Source: Akkermansia muciniphila
GTDB taxonomy: Bacteria > Verrucomicrobiota > Verrucomicrobiia > Limisphaerales > SXTU01
NCBI GenBank assembly: GCA_945872195.1
Contig: CAMBZO010000044.1
Coordinates: 1 to 11,114, forward strand
DNA: 11,114 bases
Direction: 5' to 3'
Part shown: in pieces, positions 1-6,150 of the stretch
How positions within the stretch are numbered: the first letter of the stretch is position 1
How the letters are laid out: the number at the start of each line of letters is the position of its first letter
Program-made: the position numbers and the translations under genes
The notes under the pieces: generated by a model
Seen by the model: only the letters and a program-made list of their open reading frames with translations
What the model was told of the DNA's origin: nothing
The model's database searches: none

Positions 1-1199
1 ACTTCGCCCGGCATTTTTCCATTCGCTTTGCCCATCAGCATCGGCCCCGTCGTCACAAAACTCCTCCCCTCGCCCAATCCCTTCATCCACTTCTCATAAC
101 TGAACCCGCCTTCGCAATGCACATACACGCGGCTGAAACCCAGCGGCACGGGATGCACGCCGTTCGCCGTGCCCGCCGTGGGCTTGAGGCGGAAGCCGCA
201 GTTGAGCAGCGCGTAGTAGGTCTCGAAGCCGTAGCGCGTCCACGCTTCCTCGGTGTCCGTGCCGCTGCCGTTGCCGGGCAGTTTCATCCACGCCGGCGCG
301 GGCACGGCCCAGTTGCGCACGCCGAACTCGACGCGCCAGTGATGGTTGTTCGCCAGCTCGAAGAGGTCCGGCTTGAGCACCGGCACGATGGCGACGGACC
401 ACGGCCAGTTGTGCTTCTCCAAATCAATCAGCCCGCCCTCCGCGTGCGCCCGCTCGGACACGCGCCGCAGCGGGAACACCGGCACGTCGAACCGCTCCTT
501 GTGCCCGAGGATGAGGAACGCGCCGAGCGTGTGGGCCTTCCCGCCGGAGCGGAAGATTTCGTATTCCGTGTTGCGCGGGAACCAGACGTGCGTCGGGTCC
601 ACGACCACGGGCTGCGCGCCGAAGTCGCCCTTCATGTTCCGGTCGCTAAGCGCGGGCGGCACCGTGTCCACCGTGGTCCAGTCAATCATCGGCAGCGCGA
701 CGTTCACGTCCTCGGCGAGCATCGCGGACGCCAGCTCGGCGGGCGCGCGGTGGTTGTGGGCGTCGCCGCTGAACCAGCCGCGCTCGGCCATGTTGACCCA
801 GCGCTTGAGCGGCAGTTTCACCTCGACCGGCTTGGCCGCGACGGTGAACTGGTTCGTCAGCGGCAGATACTCCTTCCCGCGCTCGACGAGCGCGGTGTAG
901 CTGCCCGGCGGCAGCTCCACGACCCATTGGTGCGCCGAGAGCGTGGTGTGATACTCGGTGGCGTTGGTGTTGAACCCGCTCCGTTTCTCGTAGCGCACGG
1001 CGTTACCGAACGGCGGGACGGACTTGGGGAAATGCCATTGGCCATCCGTGTCGCTGCGCAAGTAGAGCCGCGCGGCGACGGGCTTGCCGGTGGCCGCGTC
1101 CGTGATGTCGCCATAGACGGGGACAGTCTGCGCGACGGCAAGGCGAGTGGCGCACGTGAGGAGTAGGCAAAACGAGAGGCCCATGAGTGACTTGGTCAT
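1..1199 (-). CDS. CehA/McbA-type secreted metallohydrolase (PHP-like), 3' end off the window
   Basis: The minus-strand frame is open from ATG at 1199 to the left edge, giving 399 residues and a partial codon; the C-terminus is missing. Residues 1-23 are a signal peptide (basic start, hydrophobic core, AVA then QT), so export is likely. Residues ~26-130 resemble a carboxypeptidase-regulatory/Ig-like domain (YGDITDAATGKPV). At 143-151 comes FSGDAHNHR, the GDxHxH-type metal-binding signature of PHP/CehA-McbA hydrolases, with a further candidate ligand at H263. Near the end, GRSFVTTGPML matches the GRSFVTxGP motif common in this family. Known relatives hydrolyse esters, but many exported homologues have no known substrate, so the reaction here is unknown. 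No Shine-Dalgarno precedes the ATG; the start is chosen because the signal peptide begins there. A long plus-strand frame over the same stretch (117-1166) is a GC-rich shadow. Confidence 0.8.
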   Translation of the reverse strand, partial: MTKSLMGLSFCLLLTCATRLAVAQTVPVYGDITDAATGKPVAARLYLRSDTDGQWHFPKSVPPFGNAVRYEKRSGFNTNATEYHTTLSAHQWVVELPPGSYTALVERGKEYLPLTNQFTVAAKPVEVKLPLKRWVNMAERGWFSGDAHNHRAPAELASAMLAEDVNVALPMIDWTTVDTVPPALSDRNMKGDFGAQPVVVDPTHVWFPRNTEYEIFRSGGKAHTLGAFLILGHKERFDVPVFPLRRVSERAHAEGGLIDLEKHNWPWSVAIVPVLKPDLFELANNHHWRVEFGVRNWAVPAPAWMKLPGNGSGTDTEEAWTRYGFETYYALLNCGFRLKPTAGTANGVHPVPLGFSRVYVHCEGGFSYEKWMKGLGEGRSFVTTGPMLMGKANGKMPGE

Positions 1200-1268
1200 G
1201 CGGTGAATTTAGCCGCGCCTGCGTTGGCTGGAAGTCGAGAGTTTGCGCGGCGCGGACATTGGCTTGCC

Positions 1269-1286
1269 CGCGAATCACGCGAATCA
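1269..1286. repeat. Two tandem copies of a 9-mer
   Basis: The 9-mer cgcgaatca occurs twice in direct succession (1269-1277 and 1278-1286) in the 114-nt gap between the rhomboid stop and the metallohydrolase start. It may be the remnant of a dispersed intergenic repeat; no function can be assigned from this window. Confidence 0.4.
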
Positions 1287-1313
1287 ACTAACTTCACGAC
1301 ACCTTGCAACTCT

Positions 1314-1886
1314 TCACCCGTGGTTATGCCTCGCCGTGAAAAACCCGGCGATGGCCCCACACAAATGGCCTTCCCACGAGATCGGTCCGGACTGCGGCAA
1401 CACGCCGTAAAAGATCCCGCCGTAAGCCACGCCCACACCGACGGCTACAAACACCGCGCGCCAACTGTCCATCAGGAATCCCGCGACGAGCAGATACACG
1501 ACCAGTCCGTAAATCACCGAGCTGGCCCCAATGTGGACCGTGAGTTGGCCGTTGGTCATGCCGCGCCCGATGAGCCAAGTCCCGATGCCACTGGCCAGCC
1601 AGATGAACGCCAGCGTGATCCACGGGTGATACTTGCGGTCCCAGAAGAGCAGCGTGAGCAGGACAAGGAGCGGCACGGAGTTCGCGAGCAAGTGCGCGGC
1701 GTCGCCGTGCAGCAGCGGGCTGAAGAGCAGGCCAATCAGCCCCCGCTGGTCTCGCGGCACGATGCCGAATCCGGCGAAGGAAACGTCCGCGGCGAGCTCG
1801 ACCGCCTTGACGAAGAACATCACGCCCACCAGCAGGAAACTGGTTTGCAGTGCGGCGAGGAAGCCGGCGTGTCTGGAGCGTGCCAT
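1314..1886 (-). CDS. Rhomboid family intramembrane serine protease
   Basis: A 190-residue polytopic membrane protein. The rhomboid signature is complete: H65xxxN69 in HLLANS (equivalent to GlpG H150/N154), the catalytic serine S122 in GASSVIYGL (GlpG GLSGVVYAL), and the partner histidine H174 in EGHLCGAIAG (GlpG AHIAGLAVG). Hydrophobic segments cover about residues 10-30, 65-82, 88-108, 118-138, 143-162 and 173-184, which fits a six-helix core with almost no extra domain. The family cleaves transmembrane segments of client proteins inside the membrane; the client here is unknown. The second residue of the usual GxSG box is Ser rather than Gly after the nucleophile, a tolerated change. ATG at 1886 lies 25 nt after the isomerase stop, so the two genes may be co-transcribed. 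No Shine-Dalgarno is seen. Confidence 0.88.
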   Translation of the reverse strand: MARSRHAGFLAALQTSFLLVGVMFFVKAVELAADVSFAGFGIVPRDQRGLIGLLFSPLLHGDAAHLLANSVPLLVLLTLLFWDRKYHPWITLAFIWLASGIGTWLIGRGMTNGQLTVHIGASSVIYGLVVYLLVAGFLMDSWRAVFVAVGVGVAYGGIFYGVLPQSGPISWEGHLCGAIAGFFTARHNHG

Positions 1887-1911
1887 CCGGAGAGCGGACA
1901 GGAGTGCCGCT

Positions 1912-2952
1912 TTATTTGCCCAGCAGGTGTTCGATCACCATCTGGTCGAGCGCTTGATAGTTGCGGTCGGCGACGAGTGCTTGCGCGGCCTTCTCGTCGA
2001 AGCTGCGGACTTTCTCGAGCAGGCGGAGGAAGGTGCGGCGGCTGTTGGTGAGGTGGTCAAGCCAGTGTTTCTCTTTCGTGGTGCGGAAGGGATGCACGTC
2101 GAAGCAGACGTATTCTCCTCTGCGGCCGTAGCCGTTGCGTTCGAGCGAGCGGATTTGGTCGAACGCGCTGCGGAGGTTGGTGCAGCCGAACGGACGGTCC
2201 TGGTCATACTTGAGGCCGTTCTGGTCGTTGAGGTGGAGCGACCAGAGTTTCCCGAAGGCGCAGGCGAAATCAATTTCGTCCGCCGGGTCGAGGCCAGCGA
2301 GCGTGGCGTGCGCGCTCTCGATGAGGCACCCGACGCGCTTCGGATCGCGCGTGAGTTGGGCGATGGCGAGTGCGTGGCCGATGGTGGGAATGTAGGCGTG
2401 GTCCATCGGCTCGTTGGGCTTGGGCTCGATGGAGAGGCGGATGCGCTTGTCGTGGGCGAGCATCGCGTCGAAGGCTTCGACGAGCTGGTCCACGGCGCGG
2501 CGGGCGTTCTTGGCTTCGCGGATGTAGCTCCCTTCGCGGGCGAGCCAGAGGACGATGAGGTCGGTGTCGAGTTCGTGGGCGATGTCGATGCAGACCTTCG
2601 AGCGCTCGATGGCGTAGGCGCGGCACTTGGGGTCGTTGCTGGTGTAGCCGCCGTCAATGGTGTTCGGGTGGAACCACAGGCGCGGGGCGACCATTTCGGC
2701 GACGATGCCGAGGCCGTCGAGGCGCTTCTTGAGCTCGCGCGCTTCCTTGAGGATTTGCTTCGCAGACTTGTTCTCGAGGTCAGGCACCGCGTCGTCGTCG
2801 TGGAACATCATCGCGTCGAAGCCGTGCTTCTTGAGTTGCGCGAGCTTCCAATCGAAGGTCTGCGGCGAACGGACGGGTGGGCCGTAGGGATCTTGACCTT
2901 CGCTGATGTTCCAGGGGCCGAAGCAGAATTTGTAGGCGTGCGGTTTGGGCAT
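1912..2952 (-). CDS. Class I xylose isomerase-like TIM-barrel protein with altered metal ligand
   Basis: 346 residues from ATG at 2952; a TTG 48 nt upstream (3000) is also in frame but adds only a low-complexity leader. The protein aligns almost end to end with actinobacterial-type XylA. FHDDD (H51, D54) is the sugar-ring-opening pair, LWxxREG is present, IEPKPNEP gives metal ligands E176/K178, IESAHATLAG gives E212/H215, YDQD gives D250/D252, and CFDVH gives D285. One expected ligand differs: LHLNDQ carries H240 where XylA has Asp (HIDLNDQ). Sugar-pocket residues also differ (VAPRLWFHP instead of the usual VTTNLFxHP). The fold is therefore confident, while activity on xylose/glucose is doubtful; another sugar or a different metal use is possible. 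There are no other xylose genes nearby. The gene lies just upstream of the rhomboid gene. Confidence 0.85.
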   Translation of the reverse strand: MPKPHAYKFCFGPWNISEGQDPYGPPVRSPQTFDWKLAQLKKHGFDAMMFHDDDAVPDLENKSAKQILKEARELKKRLDGLGIVAEMVAPRLWFHPNTIDGGYTSNDPKCRAYAIERSKVCIDIAHELDTDLIVLWLAREGSYIREAKNARRAVDQLVEAFDAMLAHDKRIRLSIEPKPNEPMDHAYIPTIGHALAIAQLTRDPKRVGCLIESAHATLAGLDPADEIDFACAFGKLWSLHLNDQNGLKYDQDRPFGCTNLRSAFDQIRSLERNGYGRRGEYVCFDVHPFRTTKEKHWLDHLTNSRRTFLRLLEKVRSFDEKAAQALVADRNYQALDQMVIEHLLGK

Positions 2953-3021
2953 ATATCGGGGCGAAAAACTGGCGGAAGCGCGAGGTGAAGGAAAGCGCAA
3001 ATCAGTTGAGAGGAGTCAGAA

Positions 3022-3178
3022 GGGCGCATTCGCGCACTGCCCCCGGAGCGCGGCGTTCACGCCGCAGAAGGCTCCGTGCGCAAGGCGAGGCGCCGATAAC
3101 ACCGAGAGATTCCAGTGCCACCCATCCCCCTGCGGCGTGAACGCCGCGCTCCTTCGGGGGCAGTGTCAAGATGCGCCC
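3022..3178. repeat. Nested palindromic element (REP/MITE-like inverted repeat)
   Basis: Arms at 3022-3067 and 3130-3178 are inverted copies. The core 23 nt (3045-3067 against 3130-3152) is perfectly complementary, a cactgccccc block (3035-3044) pairs with 3156-3165 after a 3-nt insertion, and gggcgcat (3022-3029) pairs with atgcgccc (3171-3178). Each arm contains its own palindrome, gcggcgttcacgccgc (3050-3065) and its counterpart at 3132-3147. The central ~62 nt show no gene. The element lies between the isomerase start and the glnA terminator, so it is not the terminator itself. Origin as a dispersed non-autonomous repeat is inference. Confidence 0.75.
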
Positions 3179-3213
3179 GAGTCAGAAAGATGGGGGCCGA
3201 AAGATGGAGAAAG

Positions 3214-3242
3214 AAAAAGGGCGTGACCTGTTGGCCACGCCC
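3214..3242 (-). terminator. Intrinsic terminator of glnA
   Basis: Read on the minus strand, GGGCGTGGCC-AACA-GGTCACGCCC forms a 10-bp stem with one G-U pair and a 4-nt loop, followed directly by TTTTTC. It lies 29 nt beyond the glutamine synthetase stop codon, a classic rho-independent terminator arrangement. Confidence 0.85.
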
Positions 3243-3271
3243 CGTTGAGTGGAGTTGAAGAACAGCGCCCG

Positions 3272-4312
3272 TTACTTCTTACCCTTCTTGGTGGGCAGGG
3301 GGACGGTGGCGATGGTCTGGAGGATGCGGCTGGCGATCTTGTAGGGGTCGCCCTGGGAGTTGGGCCGGCGGTCTTCGAGGTAGCCGCGGTAGTTGTCGTT
3401 CACGAAGCTGTGGGGGACGCGCACGGACGCGCCGCGGTTCGCGATGCCGTAGTTGAACTTGTCGATGGACTGCGTCTCGTGCAGGCCGGTGAGGCGGAGG
3501 TGGTTGTCCGGGCCGTAGACGGCGATGTGCTCGTTCTTATATTTGTCGAACGCGGCCATGAGCGTCTCGAAGTATTCCTTGCCGCCGACTTCGCGCAGAT
3601 GCTTGGTCGAGAAGTTGGAGTGCATGCCGGAGCCGTTCCAGTCCACGTCTTTGCCGAGGGGCTTGCAGTGCCAGACGACGTCCACTTCGAATTTCTCGCA
3701 GAGGCGCATGAGGAGGTAGCGGGCCATCCAGACTTGGTCGGCGGCGTTCTTGGAGCCTTTACCGAAGACTTGGAATTCCCACTGGCCCTTGGCCACTTCG
3801 GCGTTGATGCCTTCGTGGTTGATGCCGGCGTCGAGGCAGAGGTCGAGGTGCGTGTCCACAATCTCGCGGGCGATGGAGCCGACGTTCTTGTAGCCGACAC
3901 CGGTGTAGTATTCGCCCTGCGGGAAGGGGAAGCCCGCGTCCGGGAAGCCGAGGGGCTTGCCGTCCTGATAGAGGAAATACTCCTGCTCGAAGCCGAACCA
4001 CGCGCCGGGGTCGTCGAGGATGGTCGCGCGGGCGTTGCTCGGATGCGGGGTCTTGCAATCGGGCATCATGACTTCGCACATGACGAGGACGCCGTTCTTC
4101 TTCGTGGAGTCGGGGAAGACGGCCACGGGTTTGAGCATGCAGTCCGAGGTGCGGCCTTCAGCCTGGCGCGTCGAGCTGCCGTCGAAGCCCCACATCGGGA
4201 GCTGTTCGAGTTTCGGGAAGCTCGCGAACTCTTTGACTTGGGTTTTGCCGCGGATGTTTGCGACGGGTTCGTAGCCGTCGAGCCAGATGTATTCGAGTTT
4301 GTATTTCGCCAT
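3272..4312 (-). CDS. glnA: Glutamine synthetase, type II (eukaryotic-like GSII)
   Basis: The enzyme joins ammonium to glutamate using ATP and is the main ammonium-fixing step in the cytoplasm. At 346 residues it has GSII length (about 340-370), not the ~470 of GSI. Visible motifs are GFDGSST (42-48, substrate entry), FGFEQEY with E109/E111, INAEVAKGQWEF with E172/E179, NGSGMHSNFST with H231, NHLRLTGLHET (270-280), NRGASVRVP (292-300) and EDRRPNS (313-319). All expected metal, glutamate and nucleotide residues are present. GSII enzymes are not controlled by the GlnE adenylylation known for GSI, so control here is probably transcriptional or by effectors. The C-terminus is a basic tail (TKKGKK). 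ATG at 4312 has no Shine-Dalgarno. The gene is monocistronic: a terminator follows and the plus-strand unit upstream diverges. No sigma-54 site with a proper GG/GC pair was found upstream. Confidence 0.95.
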   Translation of the reverse strand: MAKYKLEYIWLDGYEPVANIRGKTQVKEFASFPKLEQLPMWGFDGSSTRQAEGRTSDCMLKPVAVFPDSTKKNGVLVMCEVMMPDCKTPHPSNARATILDDPGAWFGFEQEYFLYQDGKPLGFPDAGFPFPQGEYYTGVGYKNVGSIAREIVDTHLDLCLDAGINHEGINAEVAKGQWEFQVFGKGSKNAADQVWMARYLLMRLCEKFEVDVVWHCKPLGKDVDWNGSGMHSNFSTKHLREVGGKEYFETLMAAFDKYKNEHIAVYGPDNHLRLTGLHETQSIDKFNYGIANRGASVRVPHSFVNDNYRGYLEDRRPNSQGDPYKIASRILQTIATVPLPTKKGKK

Positions 4313-4625
4313 GTGCGTGATGGTTTTCTGTTCTGTTTGCGCGACACAAAGAAGCTCCGCTTCCGTGTAGGTCGCTTGGTCCTGAGTTCAGCAGGGCCAA
4401 TGCCACGGGGCAAGGGTTTTTCAACGCCAACGGGGCGAAGTGCGTTGCGCCCTTGTTTGCCAAGGGTTTTGCACGGGCTGAAGTTTTTGGGGTGAGGCCA
4501 GCGGGTCGGCGGCGGCTGGCTAGAATTAGACAAGCTGCGCAATCCGGATGGCGCGGCTTTGCAACTTGGCCCCGGTTCGCCATGCTGCGCCCCGTGTCCG
4601 CCGAGACCCGGTGGACCGGGCCGCT
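4313..4625. other. Divergent intergenic region between glnA and the kinase-like gene
   Basis: This 313-nt stretch must hold the glnA promoter (leftward) and the promoter of the kinase/phosphatase pair (rightward). caagggtttt occurs at 4411-4420 and again exactly 50 nt later at 4461-4470. The second copy also forms a perfect hairpin, cccttg-tttgc-caaggg (4450-4466). A sequence with sigma-54-like TTGCA and spacing (4458-4473) lacks the essential GG at -24. No convincing -35/-10 pair was identified. The kinase-like frame extends upstream to an ATG at 4548, inside this stretch. Confidence 0.4.
4450..4466. repeat. Small hairpin, part of a 50-nt-spaced direct repeat
   Basis: cccttg (4450-4455) and caaggg (4461-4466) form a 6-bp stem with a 5-nt loop. 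The right arm continues as caagggtttt, repeated from 4411. It could be a leader-RNA structure or a degraded dispersed repeat. Confidence 0.4.
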
Positions 4626-5009
4626 ATGCTGACTGTCAAAGACACGCTCCGGGCGACGGTGAACCTGACCTTCGATGGCCGGGTCATCAAGGTCTTCCAC
4701 GGGCCGAGCGCGCCGGAGCGCTTCGCGAACGAGGTGCGGCTGCTGCGGCTGCTGGAGGCGCGCGGCTGCGGGTTTGTGCCCCGGCTGCTGGAGGCGGACG
4801 CGGCCAAACTCCGCATCGTCACCACGAACTGCGGCGCGCGCGTGGAGCATTTGGACGCGGCGCGCACGCGGGAGCTGTTCGCCGAGCTCGAGCAGTTCGG
4901 CGTGCGGCACGACGATCCGGAGCTGCGGAACGTGACTTACCGGCAGACCGACGGGCGGTTCTGCGTGATTGATTTCGAGCTGGCCACGGTGCTGCCGGGC
5001 TTTCAGTAA
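4626..5009 (+). CDS. Minimal kinase-fold protein (~127 aa), next to PP2C
   Basis: With ATG at 4626 the protein has 127 residues; an ATG at 4548 would add 26 Arg-rich residues that look non-coding. The frame carries a compressed protein-kinase signature: GRVIKVF with K22 (VAIK-type lysine), FANEVRLLRLLE with E36 (helix C Glu), and RHDDPELRN with H95, D97 and N102, where the D-to-N spacing of five equals that of HRDLKPEN. VIDFEL with D116 follows at the DFG position, 14 residues after N102. The protein stops 11 residues after D116, so the activation segment and the rest of the C-lobe are absent, and no glycine loop is clear. It may be an RIO/Kdo-kinase-like remnant, an atypical phosphotransferase, or a pseudokinase regulator. 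The stop is 9 nt before the PP2C start, indicating one transcript. Confidence 0.7.
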   Translation: MLTVKDTLRATVNLTFDGRVIKVFHGPSAPERFANEVRLLRLLEARGCGFVPRLLEADAAKLRIVTTNCGARVEHLDAARTRELFAELEQFGVRHDDPELRNVTYRQTDGRFCVIDFELATVLPGFQ

Positions 5010-5018
5010 TCTCCTCCC

Positions 5019-5864
5019 ATGATGCAACCCCCACGCGAAACTGCGACCGGCGCGCGCCTGAAATGGTCGGGCCGCACCGACCGCGGCAAGGTTCGGCCCA
5101 ACAACGAGGACGCCTTCCTCGGCCTCCAGTTCGATGCGCGGGAAGTTCACCACCTGGGCAAGCTCGGGGAAGCCGCGACGAGCGCGCACGACTTTGCCTT
5201 TGCGGTGAGCGATGGGATGGGCGGGGCGAAGGCCGGGGAATACGCCAGCCGCATCGCCGTGGAGAAAATCACCAAGCTCCTCCCGCGCTCCTTCCACCAG
5301 TCCGCTACCGGGCTGGCCGCCGGCTTCGGCGACGTGCTCACGGAGCTGTTCACTCAAGTCCACCGGGCGCTGGTCTATCAGGGCGAGAGCTACGACGAGT
5401 GCCGAGGGATGGAGGCGACCTTGAGCTTGTGCTGGTTCACGCCCGGCTGGCTGTATTTTGGTCACATTGGCGACAGCCGGATTTACTACCTGTCGAAACG
5501 GGAAGGCACCATCAAACAACTCAGCGAGGACGACACGCACGTGGGTTGGCTCTTCCGCAACGGGCAGCTCAATGAACGCGAGGCGCGCAATCATCCGCGC
5601 CGCAACGTGCTCCAGAAGGCGCTGGGCGGCGGCAATCAGTTCGTGGACCCGCAGGTGGGCGCGGTGGCCTACGAGCCGGGGGACATCTTCCTCCTCTGCA
5701 CGGACGGGCTGACGGAGGGGCTTTACCCGCACCAACTCGTCGAGCTGCTGCGCGCGCCCGAGTCCGCCGGCGTGGGCACTGACACGGCGCGCCGTCTGGT
5801 GGACGCGGCGCTGGCGAATGACGGGCGCGACAACACGACGGCGCTGGTGATTCAGGCGGGGTGA
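5019..5864 (+). CDS. PP2C-family Ser/Thr protein phosphatase
   Basis: 281 residues, the size of single-domain bacterial PP2C (Stp/PrpC) enzymes that remove phosphate from Ser/Thr with two Mn/Mg ions in the cytoplasm. Motifs in order: TDRGKVRPNNEDAF (E30, D31), SDGMGGAKAGEYAS (D65, G66), GHIGDSRIYYL (148-158), RNVLQKALGG (195-204), FLLCTDGLTEG (D229) and NDGRDNTTALV (D271, N272). All metal ligands are visible. The usual GMGTTL box reads GMEATL here, a mild change. There is no membrane segment or signal peptide. Two ATGs stand side by side (5019 and 5022), neither with a Shine-Dalgarno. It follows the small kinase-fold gene by 9 nt, so the two are probably translated from one mRNA and may act on each other or on a shared target. 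Confidence 0.93.
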   Translation: MMQPPRETATGARLKWSGRTDRGKVRPNNEDAFLGLQFDAREVHHLGKLGEAATSAHDFAFAVSDGMGGAKAGEYASRIAVEKITKLLPRSFHQSATGLAAGFGDVLTELFTQVHRALVYQGESYDECRGMEATLSLCWFTPGWLYFGHIGDSRIYYLSKREGTIKQLSEDDTHVGWLFRNGQLNEREARNHPRRNVLQKALGGGNQFVDPQVGAVAYEPGDIFLLCTDGLTEGLYPHQLVELLRAPESAGVGTDTARRLVDAALANDGRDNTTALVIQAG

Positions 5865-5883
5865 GTCGGGTGAAAAGCCCGAC
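5865..5883. repeat. Hairpin immediately after the PP2C stop codon
   Basis: gtcggg (5865-5870) pairs with cccgac (5878-5883) around a 7-nt A-rich loop. It begins at the base after the stop codon. There is no T-run in either direction, so it is more likely a REP-like unit or mRNA-end stabiliser than an intrinsic terminator. Confidence 0.5.
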
Positions 5884-5942
5884 CTACCGAGCGGCCCCGT
5901 TCGTTTCCATTGGAATCCCCCCTGAACCACCGGCAAGGGGAC

Positions 5943-6025
5943 GAGCAGGAGTAGGATCAGGATTACGAGCAGGAAGGGAAGGCGTTGCGTTCCTCCTGCT
6001 CGTAATCCTGATCCTAATCTTGCTC
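5943..6025. repeat. Long inverted repeat, 32-bp arms with 19-nt loop
   Basis: The arm at 5943-5974 is the inverted copy of 5994-6025. The inner 23 positions (5952-5974 with 5994-6016) are perfectly complementary, and the outer 9 match at 7. The left arm begins and ends with gagcagga, so small direct repeats are nested inside. A plus-strand frame across it encodes a Leu/Ile/Val-rich stretch, a by-product of the repeat. It lies between the convergent PP2C and amtB genes. Confidence 0.8.
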
Positions 6026-6092
6026 CAACTGCGTGAACTCAAGCGCTTCATGATCCCCACGTTCGGATTTCGGCCCGTGGAGCCTGCCCCAA

Positions 6093-6132
6093 AAAAGAAC
6101 CCGCCGCACCGGGTGCATCCGGGGCGGCGGGT
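6093..6132 (-). terminator. Intrinsic terminator of glnK-amtB
   Basis: On the minus strand ACCCGCCGC (from 6132) pairs perfectly with GCGGCGGGT (ending at 6099), with an inner CCGG/CCGG pairing in the loop, and is followed by TCTTTTTT. It lies 19 nt past the amtB stop codon and is a strong rho-independent terminator candidate. Confidence 0.85.
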
Positions 6133-6150
6133 CTTGCAGCGAGCGGAGGC

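Noticed and set aside
117..1166. Open plus-strand frame of 349 codons
   Set aside because: Antisense to the signal-peptide-bearing metallohydrolase; no recognisable motif.
1633..2988. Open plus-strand frame of 451 codons
   Set aside because: Antisense to the isomerase-like and rhomboid genes, both of which have complete family motifs.
2953..3000. TTG start 48 nt upstream for the isomerase-like gene
   Set aside because: The extra 16 residues are low complexity and lack counterparts in XylA; the ATG at 2952 gives the expected N-terminus.
4458..4473. Sigma-54-like sequence tgccaagggttttgca on the plus strand
   Set aside because: Spacing and TTGCA fit, but the essential GG at -24 is GC, and the match overlaps a hairpin/repeat that explains the sequence.
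3245..4495. Open plus-strand frame of 416 codons
   Set aside because: Antisense to glutamine synthetase, with a Val/Glu/Asp/Ala-rich composition typical of the complement of a GC-rich gene.
4158..5936. Open minus-strand frame of 592 codons spanning the kinase/PP2C genes and the 5' part of glnA
   Set aside because: It is antisense to two clear plus-strand genes, Arg/Ala/Pro-rich without any motif, and runs through the glnA coding sequence in another frame; a GC-rich shadow.
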